DNA of 64,000 bases from Myxococcales bacterium (GTDB lineage: Bacteria > Myxococcota_A > Polyangia > Polyangiales > Houyiibacteriaceae), in NCBI GenBank assembly GCA_029861865.1, contig JAOTYL010000003.1:62001-126000 (forward strand), in the 5' to 3' direction. Below the pieces are notes generated by a model. The model was given only the letters and a program-made list of their open reading frames with translations, was not told the DNA's origin and did no database searches. Shown piece by piece: positions 18,272-28,850 of this stretch (position 1 is its first letter; each line of letters starts with the position of its first letter). The position numbers were made by a program, and so were the translations under genes.

Positions 18272-19567
18272 TCATGCCAGGATTTCGCCTTGCCAGAGGG
18301 CTTCTGGGCCGCTTCGCTCGCGGATCACACGCGAACGCATGCCATCGACCAGCACCTCGGGAGGAAGGGGTCGTGCGTTGTACATGCTCTGCATCTCTCG
18401 TCCGTACGCACCGGCTCCGCGGATGGCAAGTAAGTCGCCGGGCTTCACAGGTGGCAAGGGTCGATCCTTCGCGACGAAATCACCCGATTCGCAAACCGGG
18501 CCTACTACATCCACCGGGGCGAGCACGGCATCCGATGCTGGCTCGTCGATCGGCATGATCGCGTGATACGCCCCGTAGAGGGCGGGCCGGATCAGCTCGG
18601 TCATCGCGGCGTCGACAATGACGAAGCGACGGTCGCCCTGAGTCTTCGTGTAAAGGACGCGGGTGAGCAGGACACCGGCATCACCGACGATGGCGCGGCC
18701 GGGCTCGGTGATGATTTCGATGTCGGGTCGCAACATACCGGCCGTCTCGAGGCCTTCGCGAATCGCCTCGCCGAATACCTTGGCGGGAGGATAGGGGTCC
18801 ACCTCTTGTCCGTAGTGCATCGGCCAACCGCCCCCGATGTCGATCGCGCGCAGCTTGGCGCCGCGCTCCAAACAGAGCTGGGCGAAACTCCCCAAGATCT
18901 CGATCGACTCGCGCAGCGGCGCTGGGGACGTGAGCTGAGAACCGATGTGACAGGCGACCGCCTCGAGCTCGAGGTGCGGGCTCTGTACAATCCGCGGAAC
19001 GAGCTCTTCGGCCACGGGAATGGCGAGCCCAAACTTCGATTCTCGAAGCCCGGTCGCGATGTAGGGGTGGGTCTTGGCGTCGACATCCGGGTTGACCCGA
19101 AGCCCGATGGGCAATGGCCTTCCAACTTCCTTCGCGACGCTCTCTACGACATCGAGCTCCTGAACGTTTTCGACGTGGATTGCGCGAATACCGGCCTCAG
19201 CTGCGGCTGCGATCTCTTCTCGCCGCTTGCCGACGCCGCTGAACACGATGTGGTCGGGAGAGAAGCCCGCCTTGAGCGCGCGCTGCATCTCGCCGAGCGA
19301 CACGATATCCGCGCCACATCCTTGCGACGCGAGCCGCGCCAGCAAGGAGAGGTTCCCGTTGGCCTTGACCGCATAGGCGATCAGGTGCGGCGCAAATTGG
19401 AGCGCCTCGTCGATAGACCGGTATGCATCGTCGATCGCTCTACCCGAATACACGAACGCCGGCGTGTTAACCTCATCGGCGATCGAGTCGAGCGGAACTT
19501 GCTCGCACGAGAGCAGGCCGTCTCGGTACGAGAACCACTCGGATTCGGGGATGTGCGCATTGGACAT
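18272..19567 (-). CDS. lysA: Diaminopimelate decarboxylase
   Basis: The 431-residue PLP enzyme has the group IV decarboxylase pattern. It shows YAVKANGN with the PLP-binding Lys, the conserved HIGSQL, the glycine loop IDIGGGWP, EPGRAIV, and VGPVCESGDFVAKDR with the active-site Cys from the second subunit. It decarboxylates meso-diaminopimelate to lysine. It follows argH by ten bases on the minus strand and is the last gene of a three-gene run that starts with the degenerate P-type ATPase gene. mtnA converges on it with 46 bases between. Confidence 0.95.
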   Translation of the reverse strand: MSNAHIPESEWFSYRDGLLSCEQVPLDSIADEVNTPAFVYSGRAIDDAYRSIDEALQFAPHLIAYAVKANGNLSLLARLASQGCGADIVSLGEMQRALKAGFSPDHIVFSGVGKRREEIAAAAEAGIRAIHVENVQELDVVESVAKEVGRPLPIGLRVNPDVDAKTHPYIATGLRESKFGLAIPVAEELVPRIVQSPHLELEAVACHIGSQLTSPAPLRESIEILGSFAQLCLERGAKLRAIDIGGGWPMHYGQEVDPYPPAKVFGEAIREGLETAGMLRPDIEIITEPGRAIVGDAGVLLTRVLYTKTQGDRRFVIVDAAMTELIRPALYGAYHAIMPIDEPASDAVLAPVDVVGPVCESGDFVAKDRPLPPVKPGDLLAIRGAGAYGREMQSMYNARPLPPEVLVDGMRSRVIRERSGPEALWQGEILA

Positions 19568-19577
19568 GGCCGTCCCT

Positions 19578-20969
19578 TTATGATCCGCGCCTCGTCTCGA
19601 GTCGACCCCTGAGCTCGTCGATCGCCTTGGTCACGTGGTTTCGGGCTGGCCCGCCGGGCACGTCGCGACGCTCGATCGCCGTCTCCATGTCGAGCGCGTC
19701 GAAGACCGTCGCATCGAATGAGGCGTGGGCCTCTCGATAGGTCTCGAGCGGTAGCTCCGCCAACGTCTTGCCGAGCTGATGCGCCCGATCGACGAGCGTG
19801 GCTGCGATGTGGTGTGCCTCGCGGAAGGGCACACCTCGCGAAGCAAGCCAATCGGCGACCTCTGTGGCAGCGAGATGACCCGTATGAAGCGCCTCGGCCA
19901 TGCGTGCTTTGTCGAACGTGGCGGAAGCGATCGCCCCCGTCAGCACGGCCAAACAGTCGTGGACGGTGTCAAAGGCGTCGAAGACAGGCGCCTTGTCCTC
20001 TTGTAGGTCGCGATTGTACGCGAGTGGCAGGCCCTTGAGCATGACCAAGAGGTTCACGAGGGCGCCGACGACTCGACCGGTCTTGCCGCGGACCAGCTCG
20101 GGCATGTCGGGGTTCTTCTTTTGCGGCATGATCGACGAGCCGGTGGTGAATGCGTCGCTCATTTGCACGAAGCCAAACTCCTCACTCGACCAGAGCACGA
20201 GCTCTTCGGCCACGCGCGACAGATGCACGGAGCAAATTGCCAACGCGCTCACTGCTTCGAGAAGAAAGTCCCGATCGCCGACAGCGTCTATGGAGTTTTG
20301 CATGGGTCGATCGAACCCGAGGGCTTCGGCCGTGGCCGCCCGATCGATTGGGAAGGTCGTCCCAGCGAGGGCAGCGCTCCCGAGTGGCGACTCGTTCATT
20401 CTCTTGGCGGCGTCGAGCACACGGCTCCGATCGCGCTCCAACATCTCGCACCAGGCTAGGAGATGATGGGCGAGACGGGTGGGTTGGGCGCGTTGCAGGT
20501 GGGTGTAGCCTGGCATCACGAAATCGACGTGAGCCTCGGCCTTGTCGGCCAGTGCTAGCAGCAATGCGTCGATGTCGGTTGCGATCGAGTGGCAAGCTTG
20601 GCGCGTCCACAGGCGCATATCGCTGGCGACCTGGTCGTTCCGGCTCCGAGCCGTGTGAAGGCGTCCGCCTGCCTCCCCGATCGCCTCGGTGAGCGCCGCT
20701 TCGATGTTCATGTGGACGTCTTCTTTGTCGGCGTCCCATTCGAACTCACCCCGCTCGATCACAGCGCGGATCTTCTCGAGGCCCGCCACGATCTTCTTGG
20801 CATCCTTGGCGGTCAGGATCTTCTGATCGGCGAGCATGCGCACGTGTGCGATCGAGCCGTCGATGTCCTGCGGCCACAGGCGTTGATCGACATCCACGCT
20901 CGCGCTGAATCTCGCTGCGATGGCGTCCAACTCTTCGTCGAAGCGCCCGCCCCATGCCTTTTTACTCAT
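19578..20969 (-). CDS. argH: Argininosuccinate lyase
   Basis: The 463-residue protein carries the fumarase/aspartase superfamily signature GSSIMPQKKNPD, with the catalytic Ser loop. It also has HTARSRNDQVASDMRLW and MPGYTHLQRAQPT, which are diagnostic of ArgH. It cleaves argininosuccinate to arginine and fumarate. A GGAG sequence lies about nine bases before the ATG. Thirteen bases separate it from the upstream ATPase-like gene, so the two are likely cotranscribed. Confidence 0.96.
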   Translation of the reverse strand: MSKKAWGGRFDEELDAIAARFSASVDVDQRLWPQDIDGSIAHVRMLADQKILTAKDAKKIVAGLEKIRAVIERGEFEWDADKEDVHMNIEAALTEAIGEAGGRLHTARSRNDQVASDMRLWTRQACHSIATDIDALLLALADKAEAHVDFVMPGYTHLQRAQPTRLAHHLLAWCEMLERDRSRVLDAAKRMNESPLGSAALAGTTFPIDRAATAEALGFDRPMQNSIDAVGDRDFLLEAVSALAICSVHLSRVAEELVLWSSEEFGFVQMSDAFTTGSSIMPQKKNPDMPELVRGKTGRVVGALVNLLVMLKGLPLAYNRDLQEDKAPVFDAFDTVHDCLAVLTGAIASATFDKARMAEALHTGHLAATEVADWLASRGVPFREAHHIAATLVDRAHQLGKTLAELPLETYREAHASFDATVFDALDMETAIERRDVPGGPARNHVTKAIDELRGRLETRRGS

Positions 20970-20981
20970 CGTGGTTCTCCG

Positions 20982-23027
20982 CTATTGCTGCATCGGCACC
21001 CGCAGGTCTACACGCCGAAGCAGTCGGGAGCCAGCCCGGAGCGTCCAAGCCTCAGTTCCAAGCCCGAGCAGAGCCGCTGCCATCGGCGTCATCCAGCCAA
21101 GCGCGGCACCAACGACGACGGCGAGTGTGGCTGCCCCGCAGACCCCGAGGCTCCGCCAGACCGTCCTCCGAGCGGCCCGGGCAATCCAAAGTGCGCCGGC
21201 GGCATCGCGGACGTCGTGGCTGGCGATCGCGACTCCGCGGTCTTCGAGCGCCGAGCCGACCAAGCGAAGAGGGATCGGCACGTCCGCTGCCGCAAGCAGC
21301 ATGTCGTCGTCTCCGCCCCGGCCAACCATGGCGACGATGCCTCCGGTCTCTCGAAGCCCGCGCACTTCGGCAACGCGCTCTGCCGGCAATAGGGGAGCCT
21401 TGACCTGCGGGGCCCCGAGGTGAGTCGCGATCCGCTCCACCGTCTTGCGATCGTCGCCGGAAAGAATGACGACTTCGGACGGCAAGTCGGAAATCCGCTG
21501 GACGGCATCCCGAGCCTCGACGTGCGTGGGGTCGAGGATCGCCACCAGCGCTTCGAGCCGGCCATCGACCGCAATGAAGATCGGCGTCAGCCCCTCGTGC
21601 TCGATGTGCTCAGCGTCGGCGTCGGCACTTGCGACGCTGATCCCTTCGTCCAAGAGCAGCTGGCGCCGACCCACGACGAGAGGAGCTCCTTCGTGTGTGA
21701 CCGCGGTGACGCCGAGCCCCGGGTGCAGGCAGGCTCGACGCACCTGAAGTGCCACGTCACCGTGCTCGGCCGCGTAATGACGAATCGCCCGCGCGATAGG
21801 GTGGTCTGCGACGATTCGCTCCGCCGCCGCCGCCATGCCCAACAGCTCAGCAAGCTCCATTTCCCCCAACCTCTGCACCTGTTGGACGATGGGCTCGCCT
21901 GCCGTCAGCGCCCCCCGCAAGACGATCGCGGTGGTATTCACGCGGCCCGCGTCGCGGAGGGCCTTCGAGCTACCGAAAAACATCCCGCGTCGTGCCGTTG
22001 CCAGCGAGGCGGCCGCGACGGGAACATCGAGAGACGCGAGCATGCCGATCAGAGGCACTCCAAGTAGCAGCGCTGCGGCGCTATCCAGTCCGTTCCACAC
22101 AGCCAACGCGATCACGATCGGTCCCAGCACGGCCCAGCTCCACTGGTCGATCGCCCAATGCAAACGGCTGGCGGCCCCTGCGTCTTGCTGCCTACGACGC
22201 GCGAGCTCGACGGCTCGCACGATCCCGCGGCGCTTGTCGGTGCGGCGAACCCGAACGTTGAGTGCGCCGTCGATCACGCGAGTGCCGGCGAGGAGAAAAT
22301 CTCCTTCGTCGTACTGTCTCGAGAGCGCGGCCTCGGGGTATCTCAATGCCACGCCAGAGCCTCCCTCGACTGTGCCGTCGGCAGGGACGAGCTCTCCTTC
22401 AAGAACCACGACGAGGTCGCCTTGTTGCAGATGCTCCACCGGCACTTCTTCGTAGGTCGATCGATCGTAAGAGGGCACACGGGCCTTGGTCGGCAAGCTT
22501 TCGAGAAGTGCTCGTTCAGCTTTGCGCAGCGACGAGACTATCGAAGCGTAAACCCATCCCCGGACGGACACGACGAGCGCTGCCACTCCGAGGCCAATGA
22601 TCGACCACGTGGACGGACGTTCGCCAAGTGTCATGAGCGTCGAGACGGCCGCGAGCGTCAAGCCCACCGGTGCAGTCACCTGGACCAAGCGACTCGCATC
22701 GACCGCCCAAAGGGGTGCGCGCGCGCTGCCCAGGGAAGGGCCGTTATCTTCGCGCACCAGCGTCGCCTCGCGCACGAGGTGAGGCACGGAAGGGCGCACG
22801 ACGCTGTGCTCGTCCACGCTCTTGGAGATCGTCGAATCGAAATGATGGTCGCCCCTTAGAAATCGCTCATGACAGCCCTCACCGCAGAGGTATCGTGCCC
22901 CGTCTTCGCGCCACAGCATCAGGGGAGCGCGGAGCGGGTCGACCTGTTTCCCGCACGAAGGGCAACGGCGAGGCGGCACGTGGGGTCGCTCAGGGCGCAT
23001 CTTCAGGCTCCTACGAGGAATCGACAT
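20982..23027 (-). CDS. Degenerate heavy-metal P-type ATPase-like protein (predicted pseudoenzyme)
   Basis: The fold follows P1B ATPases along its 681 residues. There is an N-terminal Cys4 module (Cys22, Cys25, Cys48, Cys52; YHS/TRASH-like), paired helices, an actuator-like domain (DLVVVLEGELVPADGTVEGG), a phosphorylation/nucleotide region and a C-terminal helix pair. The HP-type motif ADHPIARAI is kept. Every catalytic motif is changed: DKTGT is replaced by LRGA in IVLRGALTAGEP, the membrane CPx motif by LDVPVA, and GDGxND by GRGGDDD. The frame is intact throughout, so it is not a simple pseudogene. It probably binds metal or acts as a scaffold without pumping. It heads the argH-lysA run, divergent from fumC. 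Confidence 0.8.
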   Translation of the reverse strand: MSIPRRSLKMRPERPHVPPRRCPSCGKQVDPLRAPLMLWREDGARYLCGEGCHERFLRGDHHFDSTISKSVDEHSVVRPSVPHLVREATLVREDNGPSLGSARAPLWAVDASRLVQVTAPVGLTLAAVSTLMTLGERPSTWSIIGLGVAALVVSVRGWVYASIVSSLRKAERALLESLPTKARVPSYDRSTYEEVPVEHLQQGDLVVVLEGELVPADGTVEGGSGVALRYPEAALSRQYDEGDFLLAGTRVIDGALNVRVRRTDKRRGIVRAVELARRRQQDAGAASRLHWAIDQWSWAVLGPIVIALAVWNGLDSAAALLLGVPLIGMLASLDVPVAAASLATARRGMFFGSSKALRDAGRVNTTAIVLRGALTAGEPIVQQVQRLGEMELAELLGMAAAAERIVADHPIARAIRHYAAEHGDVALQVRRACLHPGLGVTAVTHEGAPLVVGRRQLLLDEGISVASADADAEHIEHEGLTPIFIAVDGRLEALVAILDPTHVEARDAVQRISDLPSEVVILSGDDRKTVERIATHLGAPQVKAPLLPAERVAEVRGLRETGGIVAMVGRGGDDDMLLAAADVPIPLRLVGSALEDRGVAIASHDVRDAAGALWIARAARRTVWRSLGVCGAATLAVVVGAALGWMTPMAAALLGLGTEAWTLRAGSRLLRRVDLRVPMQQ

Positions 23028-23064
23028 CGGGTCAAGGACGCGGTAAGTGACCGCCGGAGGTCAG

Positions 23065-24459
23065 ATGGCAACGCGTGTGGAAACCGATTCGATGGGCCCG
23101 ATCGAAGTGCCCGCCGACAAGTACTACGGCGCTCAGACCATGCGGTCCCGCAAGAATTTCAAAATCGGTCAGGAGCGCATGCCGATTGAAGTGATTCATG
23201 CTTTTGGAATCCTCAAGAAGGCCGCGGCCATCACCAACCTCGAGCTCAAGAATCTCGACCAAGACATCTGCGATTTGATTGTGCGGGCCGCGGATGAGGT
23301 CATCGAGGGCAAGCTCGATGATCACTTTCCGCTCGTCGTCTGGCAGACCGGCTCGGGCACTCAGTCGAACATGAACGTCAATGAAGTGATCTCGAATCGC
23401 GCCATCGAGCTTGCTGGTGGGGAGATGGGGTCGAAGAAGCCCGTTCATCCGAACGACCACGTCAATCGATCGCAGTCTTCGAACGATACCTTTCCCACGG
23501 CGATGCACATTGCCGCGGTCATCCAAATCGAAGACAGGCTTCTTCCGCGCGTTCGCATTCTGCGCGATACACTGCAAGGGAAATCCGAAGCCTTTGCCGA
23601 TATCGTGAAAATCGGAAGGACGCACCTTCAGGATGCGACGCCCCTGACCCTCGGGCAGGAGATAAGCGGTTGGGTCTCGCAGATCGATCACGGGCTCAGC
23701 ACCATCGAAGCGACGCTCCCCCAGCTTCGCGAGCTCGCGCTCGGGGGAACGGCGGTGGGTACTGGGCTCAACACGCATCCCAAATATGCCAAACGCGTCG
23801 CGGCCAAGATCGCCGAGCTCACCCGAAAGAAGTTTGTCACGGCGCCCAACAAGTTTGCAGTCCTCGCCGGCCATGATGCGTTCGTTGGAACCAGTGGCGC
23901 ACTGAAACAACTGGCCGTGGCGCTCATGAAGATCGCCAATGACGTTCGCTGGTTGGCGTCCGGGCCGCGCTCCGGCATCGGGGAGATTCGGATTCCAGAG
24001 AACGAGCCGGGTAGCTCGATCATGCCGGGCAAGGTGAACCCCACTCAATGTGAGGCGCTCACGATGGTGTGCACGCAGGTGATGGGCAACGACGTGACCA
24101 TTGGTGTCGCAGGTTCGCAAGGGAACTTCGAGCTCAACGTGTACAAACCGGTGATGGCGTACAATCTCCTCCAATCGGTGAAGCTTCTCGGCGACTCCGC
24201 GAAGAGCTTCAACGACAACTGCGCCGTGGGGATCGAGCCCAATCTCGAGACGATCGACGACAAGCTCCGACGTTCATTGATGCTGGTGACCGCCCTCAAC
24301 CCGTCGATCGGCTATGACAATGCGGCCAAAGTCGCCAAACATGCCTACAAGAACAACACGACCCTTCGAGAAGCAGCGATCGAGCTCGGTCTGCTGACCG
24401 GTGAGGAGTTCGACGAGGCGATCAAGCCCGAAGAGATGGTGGGTCCGCTCAAGGTATGA
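23065..24459 (+). CDS. fumC: Fumarate hydratase class II
   Basis: The protein has the class II signature [16 protein letters not shown], the [14 protein letters not shown] block, and [14 protein letters not shown] with the active-site His. It interconverts fumarate and malate in the citric acid cycle without an iron-sulphur cluster. The ATG at 23065 is preferred over 23047 because GGAGG lies six bases upstream and the N-terminus then reads [11 protein letters not shown], as in homologues. It overlaps the following GNAT gene by four bases. Confidence 0.96.
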   Translation: MATRVETDSMGPIEVPADKYYGAQTMRSRKNFKIGQERMPIEVIHAFGILKKAAAITNLELKNLDQDICDLIVRAADEVIEGKLDDHFPLVVWQTGSGTQSNMNVNEVISNRAIELAGGEMGSKKPVHPNDHVNRSQSSNDTFPTAMHIAAVIQIEDRLLPRVRILRDTLQGKSEAFADIVKIGRTHLQDATPLTLGQEISGWVSQIDHGLSTIEATLPQLRELALGGTAVGTGLNTHPKYAKRVAAKIAELTRKKFVTAPNKFAVLAGHDAFVGTSGALKQLAVALMKIANDVRWLASGPRSGIGEIRIPENEPGSSIMPGKVNPTQCEALTMVCTQVMGNDVTIGVAGSQGNFELNVYKPVMAYNLLQSVKLLGDSAKSFNDNCAVGIEPNLETIDDKLRRSLMLVTALNPSIGYDNAAKVAKHAYKNNTTLREAAIELGLLTGEEFDEAIKPEEMVGPLKV

Positions 24460-25592
24460 GCATCGAGATCATCGAACACCAGCCGGGCGGAGACCTGGAC
24501 GATTTCATTCAGGTCGCATACGAAATCTATCGCGGCGACCCTGCTTGGGTGGCGCCCTTGCAAATGGAGATTCGGGATCGTTTAGCACCGAGCAAGAATC
24601 CGTTCTTCGAACATGCCGAGTGTGCGCTCTTCACGGCCCGAAAAGACGGGAAGCTCGTTGGTCGCATTTCCGCACAGGTCGATCACGAACATCTGCGCGT
24701 ACACCAAGACACCGCTGGTTTTTTTGGCTTCTTCGACACGATCGACGACCAAGAGGTGGCCAGCGCGCTGCTTTCGACCGCCGAGAAGTGGCTGGCTGAT
24801 CGGGGCATGGCGGTGATGCGCGGCCCGTTCTCGCTCTCTATCAACGAGGAATCAGGTTTGTTGATCGAGGGGTTCGATACCCCGCCGGTGCTCATGTGCA
24901 CTCATCACCGGCCCTATCAAGGAGCGCTGGCCGAAGGCGCTGGGCTCGTGAAGGTGCAGGACCTCTTTGGATGGATGTACAAGGTCGAGCCACCTCCGCC
25001 GCGGGCCGAAAAGGCGTGGCAAACGATTCAAAGCATGCCGGAGGTGCGGTTTCGATCCATTCGCCCCCGCGACTTGAAGCATGAAATAAGCGTGCTGCTC
25101 GAGATCTTCAATGACGCTTGGGAAGAGAACTGGGGCTTCGTGCCCTCGACCGAGGCCGAAGCGAAGAAGATGGCGAAGGACCTAGCGCTCATCCTCGACA
25201 GAAGGCTTTCGTTCTTCGTTGAAGTCGATGGCGAGCCCGTGGCGATGTGCGTTTGTCTTCCCAACGTCAACGAGGCGATTCGAGATTTCGATGGGAAGCT
25301 GAACCCGGTGACGATCACCAAGCTTCTGTGGCGGCTCAAAGTGCGCGGCGTGAAGTCGGCCCGTTTGTTGCTGTTGGGGATTCGAAAAAAATTTCGCGGA
25401 TCGCGGCGCTACGCGCCGCTCTCAGCGAGCATGTACTCGGAGATTGCCAAGCGAGGAATTAAGGCAGGCTACGAATGGGCCGAACTTGGTTGGACGCTCG
25501 AAAGTAATCGTGCGATCAATGCCGGCATAAGAGGCATGCGCGCACAAGTCTACAAAGTATACCGCGTATACGAGAAGGCGATCGGCACCTAG
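24456..25592 (+). CDS. GNAT-like N-acyltransferase family protein (YghO-like)
   Basis: The 378-residue protein begins with a strand-helix unit including [16 protein letters not shown] and [18 protein letters not shown], which corresponds to the acetyl-CoA-binding core of GNAT proteins. A second half includes [16 protein letters not shown] and ends with [19 protein letters not shown], typical of the conserved YghO/FemAB-like group. The reaction and substrate are unknown. It is translationally coupled to fumC through an ATGA overlap, which implies cotranscription but not a shared pathway. Confidence 0.72.
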   Translation: MSIEIIEHQPGGDLDDFIQVAYEIYRGDPAWVAPLQMEIRDRLAPSKNPFFEHAECALFTARKDGKLVGRISAQVDHEHLRVHQDTAGFFGFFDTIDDQEVASALLSTAEKWLADRGMAVMRGPFSLSINEESGLLIEGFDTPPVLMCTHHRPYQGALAEGAGLVKVQDLFGWMYKVEPPPPRAEKAWQTIQSMPEVRFRSIRPRDLKHEISVLLEIFNDAWEENWGFVPSTEAEAKKMAKDLALILDRRLSFFVEVDGEPVAMCVCLPNVNEAIRDFDGKLNPVTITKLLWRLKVRGVKSARLLLLGIRKKFRGSRRYAPLSASMYSEIAKRGIKAGYEWAELGWTLESNRAINAGIRGMRAQVYKVYRVYEKAIGT

Positions 25593-25620
25593 CTATCAAG
25601 CTGTGGACGAGGATGGGAGT

Positions 25621-27951
25621 TCAAGGGGAGAGGGTGATCATGTCGCCTCGCCAAGTGTGCACTTCGAGCGTCGTGCCGTCAGTCTCGACGGTGACTCCGC
25701 CGTCACGATCGGTGCGAAAGACCCGGGCGCCGGCGTTTTGGAGGCGGTCGATGACGAGCAGGCTAGGGTGCCCATAGAGATTGTTGGCGCCCATGCTGGC
25801 CACGGCGAGGTTAGGACGGACGACGTCGACGAGCTCCTCAATTGTTGAGGTCTTGGAGCCGTGGTGGGCAACTTTCAGCACATCGCTTTTGGAAAGTCGC
25901 CCTTGGTGAAGGAGTCGTCGCTCAGCCTCGGCTTCCAGATCACCAGTAAAGAGGAACGAGTGGGCTCCGAAGCTCACGCGCAAAACGATCGAGTTGTCAT
26001 TGAGGTCGAGCTCTGGGTCGTACCGGGGGCAAGGCCAAAGGACCGCGAGGTACGCACCTCCAATGTCGCTGTGTGACCCGCACACATCTTGTACGAACCT
26101 AACCTCGGTTCCCCTGCTGCGGGCGATGACGAGCAGACGTTGCATCGTCCCGTCGCTCTCTTCGGCGAGGAGCTGGCCGTTGACCCACAGCTGCCCGACG
26201 TCGATTTCGTCGAGGAGCTGTGGCAGCGCCCCGAAATGGTCTGGGTGCCCATGCGTGATGATCAGGCGATCGATGCGCGCGCGGCGGCGTTCGCGAAGGA
26301 GGCGGATGATCTCGCGCCCCGCCGGATGTCGGCCGCCCTGGCCGGTATCGATCAGGACGAGACTGCCATCAGGAAAGTCGACCAGAGTCGCGTCTCCTTG
26401 CCCCACATCGAGGAATGCGACGCGAAGCACGCCCCGGGGCTGCTGGTGCTCGATGAGCCGATGCTCGGCGACAAACCAAATCAGACTTGCTATCAGAGTA
26501 ATCGCGAGACGCGCGCGCCACCTTCGTGTCATTAGTAGCCCGATGCAGGCGGCGAGGACGGTCAGTCCCTGTGTCGCATCGAGGGGCGGCAGTCGTTGGG
26601 TGATCGCGAGAGGCGCAACAACGTCGCATGCGACGAGCAGCAGGTGCACGGTCCCTGAGAGCAAGGCGCTGACCCACTCGCCGAAATGGGGAACCTCTGC
26701 GAACAAAGCGAAGAAATGCGCGAGTGGGATCACGACCAGGCTCCCGAACGGAAGCACGATGATGTTGGTGAGCCACCCGATCAACGGAACACCGCCGAAC
26801 CACCACCAGACCATCGGTGCGGTAGCTACCAAGGTTCGAGCGCTGACCGTCGAAGCCGCACGCACCCATTTCCATCGGCCTCGTTTCGCGTTCGGGGCGC
26901 TCAGGATTGCGGTCGTTGCGACGATCGAAAGAAGAAACGCGGGCCTCAATGCCATTGATGGCTCGGGGACGGACAGGAGCATGGCGGCCGCTGCGGTGAC
27001 CGCAGTGGCCGAGGACCGCCTTCCTAATAAGACGACGCTCCACGTGAGGGCTGCGGTAACCGCTGCACGCCATGCGCTCGGAGATCCTCCCGCGAAAGTC
27101 GCGTGAAGCAACGTGAGCGGGATGCCGACCGCCGCGGCGATCCGCAACGGGTCGGCCCGCACGATGCATCCGCGAATCAGCCAATGAAGCCCGCGCACCA
27201 GTGTCCCGCTCACCAGCGCGATGTGAAGCCCGGACACCGCAAAGAGGTGAGCCAGGCCGACCGCCGCGATGGTTTGCCTCTGCTCGTATGCGAGCGCTGC
27301 CCCGTCGCCGAGCACCAACGCCCGTGCAACGCTGGCGACTTCCTCGGGAAGCCTATCGACCATGCGCCGGCGAACGCGCTGACGCGCACGATCGATCCAT
27401 TTCTGAAAGTGCGAGGCCGAAATGATCTTTAACCCGGCCCCGCCACCGGCCTGCCCCCAACACGCCCCGCCGTGCGTTCGAGTGAGCGTCGGCTTTGGCG
27501 ATCGGTTGCGGAGCACCGTCGGCGGATGGACCTTTCCCAAGAACCTGACGGTGCTACCGGAGGGGGGTGCGGCGTCGAGGGGGAGCCGTGTGTTGATTAG
27601 CAGTCCTTCTCGGACACGCTCGTTCGAAGGAACCCACCGGCCGTCGATCACCCGTAACCGGACGCGCGCTTCATCGACCCCGTACCGAACCGAGTCGACC
27701 GCGGCACTCACCGACACTTCGCCACGAGACGAGCAGGAAGGCAGAGCATGGTGAGCGACTCCAAGTCCCGCCGAGAACGCAAAAAGCGAGAGCGGCACCA
27801 CCCAAAGCTGTGCGCGGAGCTCCTGTCCATGCATGGCGAGCGCCCCGGCACCCAAAACAGCCGCGGCGACCAGCCCAAGTCCCGCGTCGCTCTGCCACTG
27901 CGCTCCGACGAAGAGCCCAACGACCCACGCCGCACCGATTCCAGCAAGCAC
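25621..27951 (-). CDS. comEC: ComEC/Rec2 family DNA-uptake protein
   Basis: The 776-residue protein has the three parts of ComEC. An N-terminal hydrophobic and OB-like region comes first. The Competence domain follows, with many helices and AVSGLHIALVSG. A C-terminal metallo-beta-lactamase domain has FLDVGQGDATLVDF, IITHGHPDHFGAL, LFTGDLE and KVAHHGSKTS. ComEC forms the inner-membrane channel for single-stranded DNA during natural transformation, and the lactamase-like domain is thought to degrade the other strand. The start is a GTG at 27951. No other competence genes are nearby. Confidence 0.92.
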   Translation of the reverse strand: MLAGIGAAWVVGLFVGAQWQSDAGLGLVAAAVLGAGALAMHGQELRAQLWVVPLSLFAFSAGLGVAHHALPSCSSRGEVSVSAAVDSVRYGVDEARVRLRVIDGRWVPSNERVREGLLINTRLPLDAAPPSGSTVRFLGKVHPPTVLRNRSPKPTLTRTHGGACWGQAGGGAGLKIISASHFQKWIDRARQRVRRRMVDRLPEEVASVARALVLGDGAALAYEQRQTIAAVGLAHLFAVSGLHIALVSGTLVRGLHWLIRGCIVRADPLRIAAAVGIPLTLLHATFAGGSPSAWRAAVTAALTWSVVLLGRRSSATAVTAAAAMLLSVPEPSMALRPAFLLSIVATTAILSAPNAKRGRWKWVRAASTVSARTLVATAPMVWWWFGGVPLIGWLTNIIVLPFGSLVVIPLAHFFALFAEVPHFGEWVSALLSGTVHLLLVACDVVAPLAITQRLPPLDATQGLTVLAACIGLLMTRRWRARLAITLIASLIWFVAEHRLIEHQQPRGVLRVAFLDVGQGDATLVDFPDGSLVLIDTGQGGRHPAGREIIRLLRERRRARIDRLIITHGHPDHFGALPQLLDEIDVGQLWVNGQLLAEESDGTMQRLLVIARSRGTEVRFVQDVCGSHSDIGGAYLAVLWPCPRYDPELDLNDNSIVLRVSFGAHSFLFTGDLEAEAERRLLHQGRLSKSDVLKVAHHGSKTSTIEELVDVVRPNLAVASMGANNLYGHPSLLVIDRLQNAGARVFRTDRDGGVTVETDGTTLEVHTWRGDMITLSP

Positions 27952-28064
27952 CCGCCGGGTGCAGCAAGCCGCGTGCCGTCGAGCCGAGCGCGAAAACGGC
28001 GTGATCGTGCCACTCGGCCCTGACGGCCGCCGCCGGTGCCCACTTTGTCCGCCACTCCGCTTAG

Positions 28065-28667
28065 CTAAAGCGCAGCCGGGGTCCCAGGCTCGTAGTCATC
28101 TTCGTCTTTGCCCCAGGACACCCCGATTCCAAGGCCGAGCACGGGTCCCTTGATTCCGACGCCGCCAACCGTGACGGGCGCAATCACGTACCCTGTGCGC
28201 ACGTCGAGGCCTAACCAGAATTCCCCGCGCAGCCGCCAGTAGAGGAGCGCGCGCAAATATGCGCTCGACACGAACTCGTTTCGTGGGCCCACACGACCCC
28301 ATCCGAGATCAAACATCGCGCCCGCTCCAAACCAGCGGTTCCAGTCGCCGGTCCCCCACAGGGCGCCGATAGCTCCTCCGGCCGTGCGCATTTTGAGATC
28401 CGGGGTTCCATCTTTGCGGCCGAACCTCGCAAAGGCTTCGCCAGCAAAATGGATGCACTTGTCGAAAGGCCTGTAGAACGCCCCCAACGCGAACCCGGTG
28501 AGTGCGGCGTCGGCGTTTGGGTAGATGCGGGTACTAGAAGAGAGATCTGCGAACAGCTTCGGCGCTTCTCCCCCCGAAGCGCTCTGCGCCAACGCGCCTG
28601 TTGTGGTGGCGAGCAGGACGATTCCAACGGCCAGGCAAGTCACACGGATCATTCGCCTCGTGATCAT
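28065..28667 (-). CDS. Putative outer-membrane beta-barrel protein
   Basis: A signal peptide with the hydrophobic core LAVGIVLLATTTGA is followed by a probable cleavage after ALAQ. The mature part, about 170 residues, is rich in Gly, aromatic residues and alternating hydrophobic residues (FALGAFYRPF, AYLRALLYWRLRGEFWLGLDV), consistent with an eight-stranded barrel. It has no recognised family. It may be transcribed after the larger barrel-like gene upstream on the same strand, 183 bases away. Confidence 0.55.
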   Translation of the reverse strand: MITRRMIRVTCLAVGIVLLATTTGALAQSASGGEAPKLFADLSSSTRIYPNADAALTGFALGAFYRPFDKCIHFAGEAFARFGRKDGTPDLKMRTAGGAIGALWGTGDWNRWFGAGAMFDLGWGRVGPRNEFVSSAYLRALLYWRLRGEFWLGLDVRTGYVIAPVTVGGVGIKGPVLGLGIGVSWGKDEDDYEPGTPAAL

Positions 28668-28850
28668 CGGTCCCCTTCTAGGCCGCAGCCTCTACGCCGC
28701 ATACCTTACAGTGGACAGTGCGCAGATGGCTAGCGCTTCGTCGGCGTCGCGTTCTATACGCGACCACTCTTTTGAATCTCACCCCCTGAACCCGAACAAA
28801 GCTCGGACTCCGAAAGGCCGGGGTGCGCCTCGAACACTAAAGCTAGGCCG

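Noticed and set aside
23032-24174. 380-codon minus-strand frame opposite fumC
   Set aside because: fumC is unambiguous and the reverse frame is its codon-bias shadow.
25994-27106. 370-codon plus-strand frame
   Set aside because: Antisense shadow of comEC with low-complexity Arg/Ser sequence.
26369-27184. 271-codon minus-strand frame inside comEC
   Set aside because: It lies in another frame of a clear ComEC gene and has no protein motifs.
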